DNA of 64,000 bases from Holacanthus passer (GCA_025331565.1 JAFREQ010000021.1:1922001-1986000), one strand, 5' to 3'. Shown: positions 51,843 through 64,000, numbered from the stretch's first letter. Notes: generated by a model not told the origin, from the sequence alone. A program made the numbers and translations.

Positions 51843-53174
51843 TCAAAAATAGAAAGAGGAAAGAAGACAGACACAGACAGAAATATCCCATTTACAACTG
51901 GCATTTTATACGATTATATCATTCCATATCATTCATATCATCAAGGCAAGAAACACAAGTGGTCACATGACATTGCTGTATGTAAGAATCATTTGAAATT
52001 TTTCCTCCATACGCACATTTTTTTTCCTTTATTCTGTTTCTGTGTCTATATATGCTATTTTTTTTCTCAGTTGTGCTCAGATCACGACAAAACTCAGCAC
52101 TGAGTATCTGTAACATCGTCGGTGACAAAGTGATTTGCTTGAATAAAAAACATACATGCGGCTACGTGAAGAAATAGTTGAGGTGTTTTGAGCAAATGCT
52201 GCTTTCACCCCTGGATTTTCATGTGGAAAGGTATAATTATGTTGACATGTGCACTCGAGATGCATTTCAATAGCAGGTGTACAAAGTGGCGAGCATGAGC
52301 CAGGTAAAAGCCTGAGTCTAAATTGGCTCAGATGAGTCTGATTACCTGAGTTTGACTGGAAAGCCGGTGAGCAGACATGAGGCTATATTTTAAGACCTAA
52401 CCACTAAATATAACCCAGACTGTAGCTCTGCGTTGTTTCTAATGTCGTCACATGGGCTGCATGTATCTGTGGGCGAGCATTACTTTTTCATATTTCTCTG
52501 ACCCACTTGTTCGGAGTTACATGGAGTTTGAGACGGAGCATGTGGAGATGACACTTCAGTGGGATCAGCTTTGCTAACAGCTCAATGCTATTTCTCTTTC
52601 TGCCAAGTCAGTTCTTTGGGTCTCAGCAGCTTGTGGGAGATAAGACACTTAAACTCGGGTTTAATACCAAAGCTCATTTTCAAGGTATTGTGTTCCTTCA
52701 ATGTTCACTTATATACTGAAGGTGGCTTCATTAGGAAATATGAACTGGTCTTTTCTCCTTATCCTTCCTCTGTAGTTTCTAGTAGTGAAATAATCTGAGG
52801 AGGGAAAAAAAAACTCACAGAGAACCACTTGCCTCAAACGGAAGCCATTTCAATGGGTATTTAAATTCTACATTTAAGCCTGATTTGAATACAAAAAATA
52901 AAAAAGGCCCTGTGTCAAATGCATGAGAGCAAAATTAAATGTGAATTTGTTCGGAGCCAAATGGAAGGCTTTGAGGGGACTGCTCTGCGATAATTACCCA
53001 TGACAAAAGGCTAGGGCTTTTGTCTTTGGGACCATTACCATGGTGATTTTCAAGCTGCTGAAACATTCAATATAAACATTTCAGTCTGCTGAATATGCCA
53101 CATAGGCTGTCACGAAAAAAAAAAAATCTGTTATGAGCCACATTTCTGCTGGCACACATCCCGCCTGCGTGCCT

Positions 53175-53198
53175 CCGCCGCCGCCGCCGCCACCACCG
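53175..53198. repeat. (CCG)n / (CCA)n microsatellite
   Basis: About five CCG units running into CCACCACCG. No open frame of interest passes through it. Confidence 0.85.
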
Positions 53199-53243
53199 CT
53201 GCTCTTGTTGTTGAGAGAGGAAGCAACTCAAATATCAGAGCTC

Positions 53244-53264
53244 AAAAAAAAAAAAAAAAAAAAA
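53244..53264. repeat. Poly-A run
   Basis: Twenty-one A in a row followed by GCTTGTGA. Confidence 0.9.
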
Positions 53265-55038
53265 GCTTGTGATTTAAAAATATAAAAGCTAAAGTCTGAT
53301 AACTAAAGCCCAGTTTCAGATCCTTCTACAAACACAAAGTGATGGGCTGGCAAAAAGACAATCCCTGCCGCCGCCGCTCTTCAGAGACACTGAGACGAGC
53401 GTCCCTGAACATTTCTCTTCAGCTCAGCGCGGTGATATTGATTTCACCAGTAAACACTTAAACCATTTGACATTTTCTCTTTTTATTGGGGTGAAAAGTC
53501 CCAAAATGTTCAGCCTCTTGTGTGTACTGTACTTTCATTTCTTTCTCCTTAAAGTTTTTTTTTGGGGGCTCTTCAATCAAGGACCATGATGGTGTCGATG
53601 ACAGAGCAGAAAGCCGTCTGCTCCCCTCCTCCATGATCTAACACATATTCTAGGATGTGGCTTATTAAACACAGTCTTGTAAAATCAGAGATGAAGCTTT
53701 CATTAGAGTTATCAACGCGAAGAAATGTGAGCAGATGTCTCAAATACTCGAAAAGCATTTGGTCATTAAACTTGTTCTTAAATGTTCCTGTTCCCACTAA
53801 GCAGTCGTGTGTTAAAAAGCAGGTCGACAGCGAGGAAATGCCTCTCGTGCACCAATACAATACAGTATTAATCCTTCAGCAACATGCATGTGTGTCATCT
53901 TCTCCCTTTAAAACCTGTGTGATTATTTTTGTCAGTGAAGCATATGTCCTTATCGAGCACTGCTCCATTAACCTATCCTGCTGCAAACACAGTGGGTCAG
54001 TGATAAATTACAGCTTATTCTAAACTCAACAATCAACAATTCTGAGCCACTTTTAATCTGAGCTGTTTTGGTTTTTTTTGCCTGCATCTGTTTTCCATTA
54101 CCCTGTAAGAGGCACAGCAGTAGGACTCGCTTTGGCTTGTGTTTCGCCAGAAAGGTCGACGAGCATCCAGCTCCCGTAAAGACAAGCAAATGAGTGTCAC
54201 AGTCACCTAAAGGGAGGAGCATTTAAGAAGCATTTACAGTAAAGATAAGGCTGCAAATAATTCACTCGCTTTCGTCAGCAAATCCCATGAAAAAAGCAAA
54301 ACCAAAGCATGTTCGTCTGTCTCTCACTACTTTCTAACTTCGGCCCCATCCTGTCTGTGGTAATCAGCCCCAAATCCCATTGCTCTTCCTTTTGAAGATG
54401 TAAATCTTTAAAGGTCAAATTACTGTCAGTCAAATATTAGTCAGTTGAAAGGGCTCAGTAATTTCCAAAACAGCCGATCACTGTCATTTTCTGCAAGGAG
54501 TGCATTTGTTTGGGACTATTTTCAGCCGTGGATTAATATGCATTTGGTGCACGAGTGAGTGTGTATGAGAGGACGCGTACGTGAGACTGATAAATATAAA
54601 CTACAATCCCATTACAAGGACAGAAGATGTCGCCCAGTGTGATGATGTGGCTCACAGATAAGTTTTTAATAGTTTTTGAACAATGGAGATCTATACAGAG
54701 GAATGAGTTATATATAGCTTATTAAAATATACTTATTATAGGATCAGTTCAGATTTTGTTGACAAGAAATATTTTGGGATTCAATCTAGGGGAGTGAGAA
54801 AAGGAAGGACACAGATGAGGAAGAGCTGTAAAATGTGGATGTGGTTGCTGCTACATTATAAATTAGACGATCACATCCACAAGATGAAAAGCTCGTGGAG
54901 ACGGTGTCATGTACATCCTCCAAAAATCTTCAGCACATCTGCTTTAATCTTAACATCATTTCCATCTCACACCCACAGCACAGGTAAATCACATCAATGT
55001 CCTGATAATACTACAACTCAAAATCACACTGTACTGAA

Positions 55039-55060
55039 CACACACACACACACACACACA
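55039..55060. repeat. (CA)n microsatellite
   Basis: Eleven CA units. Confidence 0.95.
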
Positions 55061-56180
55061 ATTAAAGTAGAAACTTGACAGGTTGAAAGCCCAACTCTTC
55101 TGGCACACATCTGAGAGCTGTGACTGTAAACCGCCTGGGATTTTTTAAAATAGAACAACTTGTGAAAAGGAGTCATTGTCCTCTTCAAATGCAAGCGTGC
55201 GGAGAAGCCAAAATTAGTCAGGTAGTGTCTGAGCCAACAGCGCTGGAGTAGACGGTGCTGGCAGATCTTCTCGCTGTGAACTCAGAACATCATTGCGTTT
55301 AACTCTCAGACGCTGTGGAGTACCTCACAGCAGAGAGCCGGTGTCGGTTTCATGCCATCGCCCCGAATTGCATTACAGTTTCTTTTTACTTTCTTACAGC
55401 ACTTTGTCTCAGGGCCCATAGGCGGCAGAGGGCAGGAGGCAGTAAAACACCACTTCCATATGAAATTCAATAGCTGTAACATAATGAAAGCCACATCTTT
55501 GACAGCTAACCGGTTTTAGGAGCACATGAAGTCAGAAGTCAGAGCTTGGCTAAGTGAACAAAAACTTAACAAGACAGCGAAACAGCACTGCACATATTCA
55601 GAACATACAAAACCTGAGAGCTGGAGTTTCTGCTTAAAAATGAAAGCAAGGACAGGCAGACAGTGTGAGATATGGGGCGAGGGGAGCGCAGGGGATAAGA
55701 GTCAAGCATCAGGCGGACGGCAGTATCGGGGCTCTCTGTCTACCGCCTTTTCCTATCTCATTCTCTCCCTCCTCCCTCCATCCTTCCACTCCCAGGCTCA
55801 GAATACAAAGCGCCTGGCACCGCCACATCGCTTCCCTCATCTCGGTGCCAAGCCACGGCGGAGCGCACCACCGTCCTGCCACCACAGAAGAAGCAGAGAG
55901 GGGGCAGAGATTAGCATGTGTGAATGTCTTATCACTCCGTTTGACATAAACTCATTACAAACGGGCTCGCGCAATCTCTCTGGCTCTACGATCGAGGAAA
56001 AGAAACCAGAGAGACAAAGACAGAGGAAGGTGAAGATTATGCTCCTTTACTCACATGTAGGAGCTTTAAATATTTCATAGGATTTTTTTTTCTCTTTAAA
56101 CATCCTGGAGAATAAATAACGAGCTTGGTAATAACAAGTTACCAAAATGATTTATGCTCACGGAGGATGACAGAAGGAAG

Positions 56181-56740
56181 GCAGGCAAGGAGGCGCCGGG
56201 GTTAAAGACATGGTCGAATGCGTGATTTCCATTCTGCGTCCCTTGCATTATCCATTAAATAAATAGCCCGGGGAAAATGGAACTCGGTGCAGCTCGTTTC
56301 TGTCGAGGCAGCAGCGTCGTGCATAACGAACAGGTGATGTTGAGGTGCGCGCGATGGCGGCGCTATCGGCACCGGTCGATTGTAAGCAGTGCCAGCGAGG
56401 TGGGGCGCGACGGAGAGCAGGTTGTCGCTGAGAGAAAAGGTGAAAAATGACCCACTGCGGAAAGTCACAGGGGCTAAAACGACAGCGAATGGCTCGAGCG
56501 GAGCCAGCGGTTGCCCGGGGCCGGGCTGTGACCCAGAATTCAACAGACCCCCAGTGAGAAACCGAGAGGCCCCATCGCGGCCGAGCTAAACTGGCGACGC
56601 AACAGGAAAACACCTCCTCTTCCTCCCCAGACTGCAGAGAGGTAACCCCATCTGGGAAGCTGCATTCAGGGCGCGAGATAATATGAAGTGTAACGGAGAA
56701 CTGCGGCGTCTGAGGAGCCGCTGACAACGTGCTAATGTTT
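56181..56740. promoter_or_regulatory. CpG-dense block inside the intron (CpG-island-like)
   Basis: By hand I count about 27 CpG in roughly 260 bases from 56346 and about 45 in the whole block, close to what its base composition would predict. The surrounding sequence is CpG-poor. Long open frames on the minus strand (56248-56727, 56202-56543) follow from the GC content and show no recognisable domain. It could be an alternative or antisense promoter, or an enhancer protected from methylation. Confidence 0.5.
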
Positions 56741-56870
56741 TAGCCTGTCAGCCCTCTGTGAGCAAAGACGGATGGTTTTAGAAATAGAATGTAATTACAG
56801 GGCAGAGCCTCATTGTCGGGGTTAGGACAATGTGCATAGTGTAGTGGAGGTTTCTTTTTTCTCTCCCTGC

Positions 56871-56880
56871 TATAAAAGGA
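56871..56880 (+). promoter_or_regulatory. TATA-box-like motif right of the CpG block
   Basis: TATAAAAGGA is a near-ideal TATA box on the plus strand, about 130 bases past the CpG-dense block. If used, it would drive transcription antisense to the sulfotransferase gene. No coding frame follows. Confidence 0.3.
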
Positions 56881-57234
56881 GCCGAAACTGGAAAGCGAGT
56901 TTGAGCACAGAGACAAAACTGACACAAACCACCGACGCAAATGATGTGTCTGTTTAAAATAATTTGAAACATCACATTCGCTTCATTCACCACATTGAAG
57001 TGTTTTGTATTTAGTTTTAGAGGTTTTTTTTTTGGTACGGCCAATTTACTGCGGTTCTTGTCCTGGTAAATCATAGAGTCATCATGTTTTCACTTTCTTC
57101 ACTTCACCAGGCGGCGTAACGAGAGGGTTCGTCCCTCTGAGCACGTACCCAGATAAACCAGTAAGAACTGCTGGGGCAATGAAGCTGTGATCCCTCACTG
57201 GCTTCCCACATGTGAACTCTTGCCCAACAAATGA

Positions 57235-57498
57235 TCATTTTCACTCTCTATTAATTAATTTCTCAATTAATCGATTGTAATATAGAAAATATCAAAAATG
57301 ATGTCTTCAAATAACTTGTTTATTTATTCTATTCTATTCTATTCAACATCATATCAGACAAAGAAACACTGCTTTTTCTCACAACTGAGAAGCTTGAACA
57401 AAGAATTTTTGCTATAAAAATGAATTAAATGATTAATTGATTATCAAAATTGGAGACTGACTAATTGATTACTTGGCTATTCGTTTTAGCTTTACAAT
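57235..57498. repeat. AATTGATTAATCGA-type repeat, copy with both halves (in intron)
   Basis: TTTCTCAATTAATCGATTGT at the left, GAGAAGCTTGAACAAAGAAT in the middle, and AAATGATTAATTGATTATC..CGTTTTAGCTTTAC at the right follow the family order. It contains a small ATTCT tandem repeat at 57326-57344. Confidence 0.55.
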
Positions 57499-57610
57499 TT
57501 TCATATTGTAGCGAGATTATATCATCTTCATCATCTTTCTTTTGTCAACGTGAATGGTTCAGAGCAAGCTATGATTTCCGACTAAACTAAATTATAACTT
57601 TTTTGAATGG

Positions 57611-57735
57611 GACCTGGTCTTTATTTTGGCAGTGTGACAGTGTAGTAACAGACAGGAAACACAGGGAGAGAGAAAGGTTTGTGACATGTGACCAGAACTG
57701 AACTGGCAACGTTGCATTTACATGGCATCTGGCTT
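57611..57735 (-). mobile_element. Decayed tRNA-like SINE, copy B (in intron)
   Basis: Shares the order and wording of the copy at 5138-5280: a CTTTATT..GGCAG start, GACAGGAAACACAGGGAGAG, then AACTGGCAACGTTGCA and ACATGGCATC. It is in the same orientation and more decayed in the B-box-like part. Confidence 0.55.
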
Positions 57736-59210
57736 GTTTTTGTTTAACACATATGGAGGGTTTGGACTCAATAGACAGTTCTTTGAACCTCATTTTGATT
57801 ATTTTATATGTGACTTTGCAGACATTAGCCATATCTTGACAAACAGTGAAAACATTCGTAAAAATACAACGATAAGTGTTTCAAACATATAACTAACTGA
57901 GAAACCAATGACACACATTAACACTCAGTTTAATACTTTACCTCCCGTGTTGAAATGGTTAAGCCTTGGAGCCGAGAGAGGAGACCGACTGAAAGCCTCT
58001 CGCACTTGAAACAGCTATAGATTAACAGTTATCTCCATGAGGGATGTTGCACTTCATTCTTCTACGAGCAGCTCTGTGGTGTATTTATGTACGGCATCAC
58101 AGCGGCACGGCCCACGTATCAGTTCAATAACCAATGTTCTGATTCTCGCCAAAGCCGATCTGATTACTAAACCAGAACCACAACCCGATCTCATGTGAGC
58201 AAGTGATTGCATGTAGGCAGTTCCCCGGCACATTGCAACGAAGATGGTAAATGGGGTGATCAAGGGGGGAGGGGACACGGGCTTGATGATTCATGTTATC
58301 AATCAGAGGGATATTTTTCAATATTTCACACTGATGTAATCGTCCTAAAAACACATTAACATTGAGGGAGTACTCGGCAGAGAGATAATGGCTGGATATT
58401 TGCGCTGTTATTGAGTCAAACTCTGCCAGGCTTGAATGACGGATGTGCCTCACATACAGAGAGAGGCCGTGGCGTGAATAAATACGCCGCGTCCAAATCA
58501 CAATTAGAAAATAAATAAATAGGGAGTAAAGACAATGACGAGGAGGGGTCGGGTGTGCACGATCACTCAGGAGAACACATTTATGGAGAAAAGAAGCAAA
58601 CCAAAACGAAATGCATATTAGTGCCATTCATATTCATGACAGTCGAATGGAGGTCATTATGAACCACTTTCAATCACATTTGCATTTGCATTACGGGGCC
58701 TTTAAAGCAATAGTAAACCTATAGAATAAATAGTGGTGAAGCAAAAGTAACATGTGTTGCAAACAGCTAGCATGTGTTTATTGCAGTACTTTATGAGAGT
58801 ACTTGCTCCAGTGAATACCTGCATATGTGTGCATGTAAAAAAAAACCAAATGTACAGTGTCTGCATGTTTGTGAAGGTATGTTACATGTTGAGTGCAAAC
58901 ATGTTTGTGATGGTATGTCTTCTTGAGTGAGTCCGTCTGCGTGTGCATGTTTGCGCATTCACCTAGAGACTCAAAAGAGCCCTTCTAAAGGGCCATTTTT
59001 CGCTATAATGTGCATCCAAGAGTTCATCAGGGAGAGCTAGAAACGCGCACTGGCACTCGATTGCCAGAAGTAAAAGCTTTGTGGGTGAGGGGGAAATCCC
59101 TCCTGCTGGATTTACGCCTTGCCAGAGCCGACCCTGTTTAAAAGCCAGTTGGATACAAGAAAGAGAGAAGAAACATAAGAGCAAAAACAGGGCGGTGAAA
59201 GAGAATATTC

Positions 59211-59238
59211 ACCGCTGCCGCCGCTGCTGCTGCTGCTG
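59211..59238. repeat. (GCC)/(GCT)n trinucleotide repeat
   Basis: ACCGCTGCCGCCGCTGCTGC followed by further TGC units. Confidence 0.85.
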
Positions 59239-59314
59239 GGCTGAGTGGAAAATAATATGATGTAATAAATGGTATGTCAGAAACAGACCTGCCCACAACA
59301 GCCACTCAGTCTGT

Positions 59315-59359
59315 GCATGCATGTGTGAGTGTGTGCATGCATGTGTGCATTCCGGTGCA

Positions 59360-59404
<45 letters not shown>
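59315..59404. repeat. GTGCATGCAT repeats leading into a (TG)n microsatellite
   Basis: Two copies of TGCATGCATGTGTG precede about 21 uninterrupted TG units at 59362-59404. Confidence 0.9.
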
Positions 59405-59406
<2 letters not shown>

Positions 59407-60329
59407 AGGCCTCTCCATTAGTGCTCACATAACATTTGGTAGAGCGAACAAAGCACAGAATCATCAACGAGGGCCACTACAGCTGAGGCAGTGCTGGAGC
59501 GAACCATTGACTATATGAGCCTAATTACACACAGTTGTCTCAGAAGGGCCATAAATCAATGCTTGTGGTGAATCCTAAACAACAAAATCAATACAGTTGC
59601 GTCTCAATGGCCATAATGAGAATCTGGTTGAAGGCAAGGATTTTAAATCAGCCACATATCGGCTCATTCCAGTGAGCTAAAGCTCAGTAAGGTGTGAAAC
59701 GCATGTTAAATCACGGCATGACGATTAAAACAAAACAGACATTCTGACATTTTGAATGTGTAATTTCTAGCAAGAGGCGGTTTTGTAATCAAAGTGTAAC
59801 AACACAACATTTCATTGTGATTAATAGAGTAATAATTAAAACCTTTTTCTTGCTACTGTCTATTGTGAAAGTGAGCAGTTATTAATGAGTGTGGTACAAG
59901 GGCTGAGCCAGACAGAGAGTCAATGTGAAGGAAAGCATGACTCTGAATGTGTAGGAACAACATGTAAACCTGGTGGAGGCCCTGAACTCTCATTTGTGTT
60001 AATCAAACTTCTCTAAATTGTTTGTATAATGAAATTATGGCTGTCAGGGAGGCCTGGGGGACATCAATTAAGCAGATAAGCAAATGAAAATAAATCGCTC
60101 TTTATCAAATGTGCGGCCGCCCGCCTGTGTGTCCGGTAAACACGGGAAAACACAGGAAGTGATTTTGTTCAGAGATTTGAGGGTCCATAAATCGCAGTGA
60201 CAAGCGATCAGCTCTGTTCGTCGAGTCCTGGGAAACAGCGGGAGGACAGCAAAAACATGACTTCCTCTTCAAACTAAAAACAGAGGGCAGAACTATTTTT
60301 TTGATTTTCACTTGTAAGTGATGATTTTG

Positions 60330-61145
60330 ATTAATTCCACTGTTAGTTTTGATCTAGTTTTAGTCATAAGTCATTAGTCACAATAAAAATTAAAGACATT
60401 TCAGTCAGGGAATTTTTTATTCCCATGTCCTCTAAACACTCTGGGGCGACAGCTGTCACCATCTTTAAAGTTTATATTTACCGTGATTACAGGTGTATTC
60501 TTGATGATTGCAGTGTCAGCATAAAAAGGTGTCATTTACCTGTTTATACTCGACTGTAAAGTTCACATAAATACACAGTGTCCATGTCAGTCGCTGCTTT
60601 AATCGACTCACTCTTTCTTGTAAAAGCTGTCATTTACCAACTCTGGCTGTTTGAACACACTCTTGCTCACTTGACATTATTGCATCTACCTGTGCTTCCA
60701 CTGAACAGCTATTTGATCATTAAGAAGCTGTGTTCTATAAAACACTATTCACTGTCTGTGTTTAAAATCTAGAGGAAGATTTCTGGGTGGACACTGTTTC
60801 AAGAATCAGGAGCATAAGATGTGATTTCGCAGATGCCTGCAGGTATTTAACCAAAAATGTATTAATACGGCAATTAATCTATGTCCTTCTTTCACATAAT
60901 TGTTTTATTCATTGATGTAAATTTTAACACATTTTATCATATTTTTTTAAAAAGCAGTTCTTGGGCATTTTATGACTTAATTACAGTAGTAAGATGACAG
61001 AGAACGAGGAAGGTCCTCGTATGTTACAGTTCATGGTCACAATTACTTTTAGTCTGAGTCTCATTTACGTTATGGAAAAAGGTTGTCAACTAATATTCTT
61101 CGTCATGGCTTCCGTCGACGAAATGAACACTAATGATGCTAAAAA
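60330..61145. mobile_element. Possible short DNA transposon or its two ends (in intron)
   Basis: The left end has TTTTGATCTAGTTTTAGTCA and TAAGTCATTAGTCAC; the right end has GTCAACTAATATTC and CCGTCGACGAAATGAACACT. Both motifs recall one fish element with TAGTTTTAGTC / GACGAAATGAACAC sequences. The interior has no recognisable coding sequence, so the link between the ends is an inference. Confidence 0.35.
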
Positions 61146-62434
61146 TAAAAGCCTTCACTGCGGCATAAAGAACAGTCAAGGGAATTGTGAACAGTTTCGA
61201 TATTTGAATCCCTACATGATGAAAATATTACTACTGGTATTTCTGTGCTGGAAAAAGTACAAAGTCAAAAGAAAATGAGCGTGAAGCCCGACATGAATAT
61301 GCTGGAATTTGGTGGTCTAACATGTACAGTGGGTAGGAGGACTGTGGGCTGTGCCACATGGGAGAACCACAATGAGGCAAGGCGGTGCCGTTAATGGATG
61401 TGATCACAGCTTCCTGGTGAATAATGCAGCCCTGCTAATTGGCTGGATTAATAATTGATGGGGGCGTGTTCGAGGAGGCGGCGGTGGGAGCTGCATTGGA
61501 TAAAGAACACACAACAGTCTTGTTAGAGAAGACTTTGAAGGCTATATGTTGTACATCTGTCTCCGCTGCAGGTTGGCTTTAAACAGCCAGCTTCCTCTCA
61601 CTATCGATGACACGACAGACGGGGAGGATGTGTGAGACAGAGATGTCAGAATAAACAATCGCTCTGACAACATAATGACATAATGAGCGCCGGCCCCACC
61701 ACATGTTTGACGGTTAAAATGACTTGGGCTCATGTCAGCTCCCACAGGCTCCACAATGTTGTTACACCCTTCGTCCAAACTGACCGAAGCTGACCCAGAA
61801 CTGGCCAGCTGCGTAAATAAAAATGACTTCAATAATGCAGAAATGAAACATAAGGTATTGATAAAACAGGGTCAGTTTTTTTTTTCTAAATGCTTGGCAT
61901 TGCATCTGCAGCTTGGTGATCCAGCTCCAAGTCAGTGACAGGAACTAATGTTGTTCAGATGGTGGCGAGACACGAGCTGATGAGAAGAAATAGGTGTGGC
62001 ACAAGAAGCTGACAGAGGAGGGTAAGAAGAATAGATTTTACTGTAAACTTGATTTATCTGCTGTTCTCGAGGTATCCAGTTTCCAGAGGATGCATAAAAC
62101 CAGCCCATAAACAAGTCTTGTCTTCCTGTCTCTTTGGGTCAACACCTTCAAACCACTGTTGTGTTCTGAGAGGAAACAATAGGATCAATATCTCAGGGTG
62201 TGTTCAAAGGATTTCGGACAATCCAAAATCATTTGTTATAGAGTTCAATGGGTGCTAGACACAAAAGAAGTGAAAAACAATGACCTGGTTCAATTACTGA
62301 AGACTACAATTGTGTTGGTTTGATGAAAAGCAGCGAAGGAAGGTGCAACGTCAAGCTGAGAATTTGGAAATTCAGCTTTCTGGTTTGAGCATCTGAGCAA
62401 AAAACATGTACCTTTACAGAAGCAGCTTTGAGCC

Positions 62435-62752
62435 TTTGAAGAAGAGCTCGACATTTTGGGAAACGTGCAAGACTTCGTATAACTTTCATGACTGTATGTT
62501 ACATTTATGATAGTTATATCTTGTTTGTGTGCGAAAACAAATGGAATAAGACACTTTTGCATTTGTGCAAATTAAACAGACGAAATAAAATGTGTTAATT
62601 ACTAAGCTTTGGTAGCCAGGTTAGCTGTTTCCTGCTGTCTCCAGTCTTTACACTAAGATAAGATGACCAGCTGAGAGTGGTATGGATCCTCTCATTTTAT
62701 TCTCAGCAAGAAAGGGAATGAGTGTATTTCACTAAATGTAGAAGTATTTCTA
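62435..62752. mobile_element. TAAAGGAATAG family, copy 4 (both ends present, diverged; in intron)
   Basis: The left end reads AAGAGCTCGACATTTTGGGAAACG; the core has GCCAGGTTAGCTGTTTCC and TGAGAGTGGTATGGATCCTC; the right end has TCTCAGCAAGAAAGGGAATG and ACTAAATGTAGAAGTATTTC. Both inverted ends and the internal order match copy 1. Confidence 0.6.
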
Positions 62753-64000
62753 TGAATTGACATTTTCTTACATAACTTTATTCTGACAATGTGTCTTTTG
62801 AACTGTGAAAAGCTTCTCCGAGATTTTGCATCCATAATTTCTCTTGCCGTGATTCATCCCTCACTTCTCTCGCAGTGGTCCACAACTGAAGGAAATCTGT
62901 TCCCTGCTCCTCTCATTAACATGCAAATCCTCATCTTTAGGAGGAAGGATAATAGCGGGAAAAAAAACGAAGCCCTTTTGTGCAACTCCGGAGCGCTGAG
63001 GATGTTCCTTCCTCGTTCTATTACCTGGACATGTTCCTTCGACAGCAATCTCCCTGCTGTCTAATGTACAGTCAGACCCAGTTACAGTAGCAATTACTAC
63101 TACTCGGGTTAAGATTAATTGAATTACTGGGTGGCTTCCTTGCACTCCTCTGTGGGCATATCAATCATGGCCTGTGCTCTACACAGACCCTTTATCACCC
63201 TCTTCCATCTTTATGTAAAAAGACGCAGGCTGTGCTGCTGCACTCCATCTATCAATAAACGGGTCCGAGGTGGCAAACTCGTTTTCTAACACATTCCTCT
63301 CTTTAATCAAGCCGCCTGGCATTCGGAGGTAGTTAGTAAAAGCTCTCCACCATCTTTTCTCCAAATGAATAAAATGTTGGAGAAAATTAAAAATGGAGCA
63401 GCCGGGATTCTAGCGACGCTTGTTTGACTTGACTGATGAAAGCGAGATAGAAATAGAGGGTAAACCTGCTCCCTGTACGAGTTCATAAAATATTAGTGAT
63501 ACATTTTAATTCGTAATTTCTAAAGAGAAATCTGGCTATAGAGCAATGTGAATGGCTCTTTTGTGCAGTGCAACCTTTCAAATTTAAAACACAATAGACA
63601 AGCGTTTGTTTGAACAGCTGGATTTCTACTTGAGGAACCAGGTAGCTTTTCAAAAACCGCACATGCAACGGATCTGCGGCGCTTCTGTTTGAATAAAGTA
63701 GCTCTCGAGGCAGATTAAATGCCACTCTGTCATTCTCTCTCCATTCACCACCTCCATTATTAGCTATTTTAAAAAATTGTGCAGGATTTCTGATAGCGCT
63801 GCCAAGCCCTAATCTTCAGCATGTTTTATTTCCCTCATCACGACCATGCGACTCTTTGTTCGTCATCTAGCAGGAATATACAGAATACGCTGGATGTAGA
63901 AGTGCTGAAAGCTCGGAAATAACATCTGAAGGAAATAATGTGCTGGCCTCTTTGACCGCCGTGCCAAAAAAATGCCAATCCCTTATTTCAAATGGACTCC

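Larger units (their letters stand above)
43921..64000 (-). other. Inferred intron of the HS3ST3-type gene (runs off the window)
   Basis: No frame to the right of the acceptor encodes the first-exon hallmarks of the family (a single membrane anchor followed by the PAPS-loop motif GVKKGGTRALLEF). This stretch is therefore read as part of one long intron with exon 1 beyond base 64000. Open frames here, such as 56248-56727 minus, 58124-58627 minus and 55526-56080 plus, have no recognisable protein content. The interval holds a CpG-dense block at 56.2-56.7 kb, repeats listed separately, and otherwise unannotated sequence at 44-47.4, 48.2-55.0 and 62.8-64.0 kb where I see nothing specific. The boundary is an inference from family gene structure. 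Confidence 0.7.

Noticed and set aside
55526..56080. 184-codon plus-strand frame
   Set aside because: Low-information translation rich in S, R and K with no family resemblance.
56248..56727. 159-codon minus-strand frame considered as exon 1 of the sulfotransferase gene
   Set aside because: It contains no membrane anchor followed by a GVKKGGTRALLEF-like motif, and no donor site in the right phase was seen. The openness follows from GC content.
58124..58627. 167-codon minus-strand frame in the intron
   Set aside because: No recognisable motif. It lacks the HS3ST first-exon PAPS loop and is better explained as non-coding sequence.
1..64000. CRISPR array, operon, defence system or integrated viral genome
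   Set aside because: No regularly spaced direct repeats, no clustered genes and no viral coding remnants are visible. The window has vertebrate genome structure throughout.

Overview
The window looks like vertebrate, almost certainly teleost, nuclear DNA. It is AT-leaning and intron/intergene-rich, with many long CA/TG microsatellites and several short interspersed repeat families that I recognise from ray-finned fish genomes. There are no operons, no bacterial-type genes, no CRISPR array and no recognisable tRNA or rRNA gene. The repeat families are identified from memory, so species or order cannot be fixed; a percomorph-type fish is my best guess.

Only one protein-coding segment can be supported: the terminal coding exon of a heparan sulfate 3-O-sulfotransferase of the HS3ST3 (3A1/3B1) type, on the minus strand at 43299-43920. 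It starts at a clean splice acceptor and ends with a stop codon. The family's first exon carries the cytoplasmic tail, membrane anchor and PAPS 5'-phosphosulfate loop. I do not find it, so it should lie beyond base 64000, and 43921-64000 is then intron of the same gene. That intron holds a CpG-dense block (about 56.2-56.7 kb) followed by a good TATA motif, several repeats, and stretches that look like candidate regulatory DNA.

The left 43 kb, downstream of the gene, is a gene desert. It contains decayed mobile elements: a tRNA-like SINE, LINE 3' tails, and several inverted-repeat-ended MITE-like families (one copy carrying a nested retroelement tail). It also has microsatellites and a few GC/CpG-rich patches at about 5.6-6.0, 26.5-26.7 and 34.0-34.2 kb. 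Immediately past the stop codon lies a degenerate AT-rich minisatellite whose two ends are inverted, so the gene's 3' UTR may contain a repeat-derived hairpin and repeat-donated AATAAA signals.

I found no new multi-gene system. The most useful leads are the possible intronic promoter/CpG island, the inverted repeat in the 3' flank of the sulfotransferase gene, and a duplicated unknown element at 29.15 and 31.87 kb that keeps a similar reading frame.
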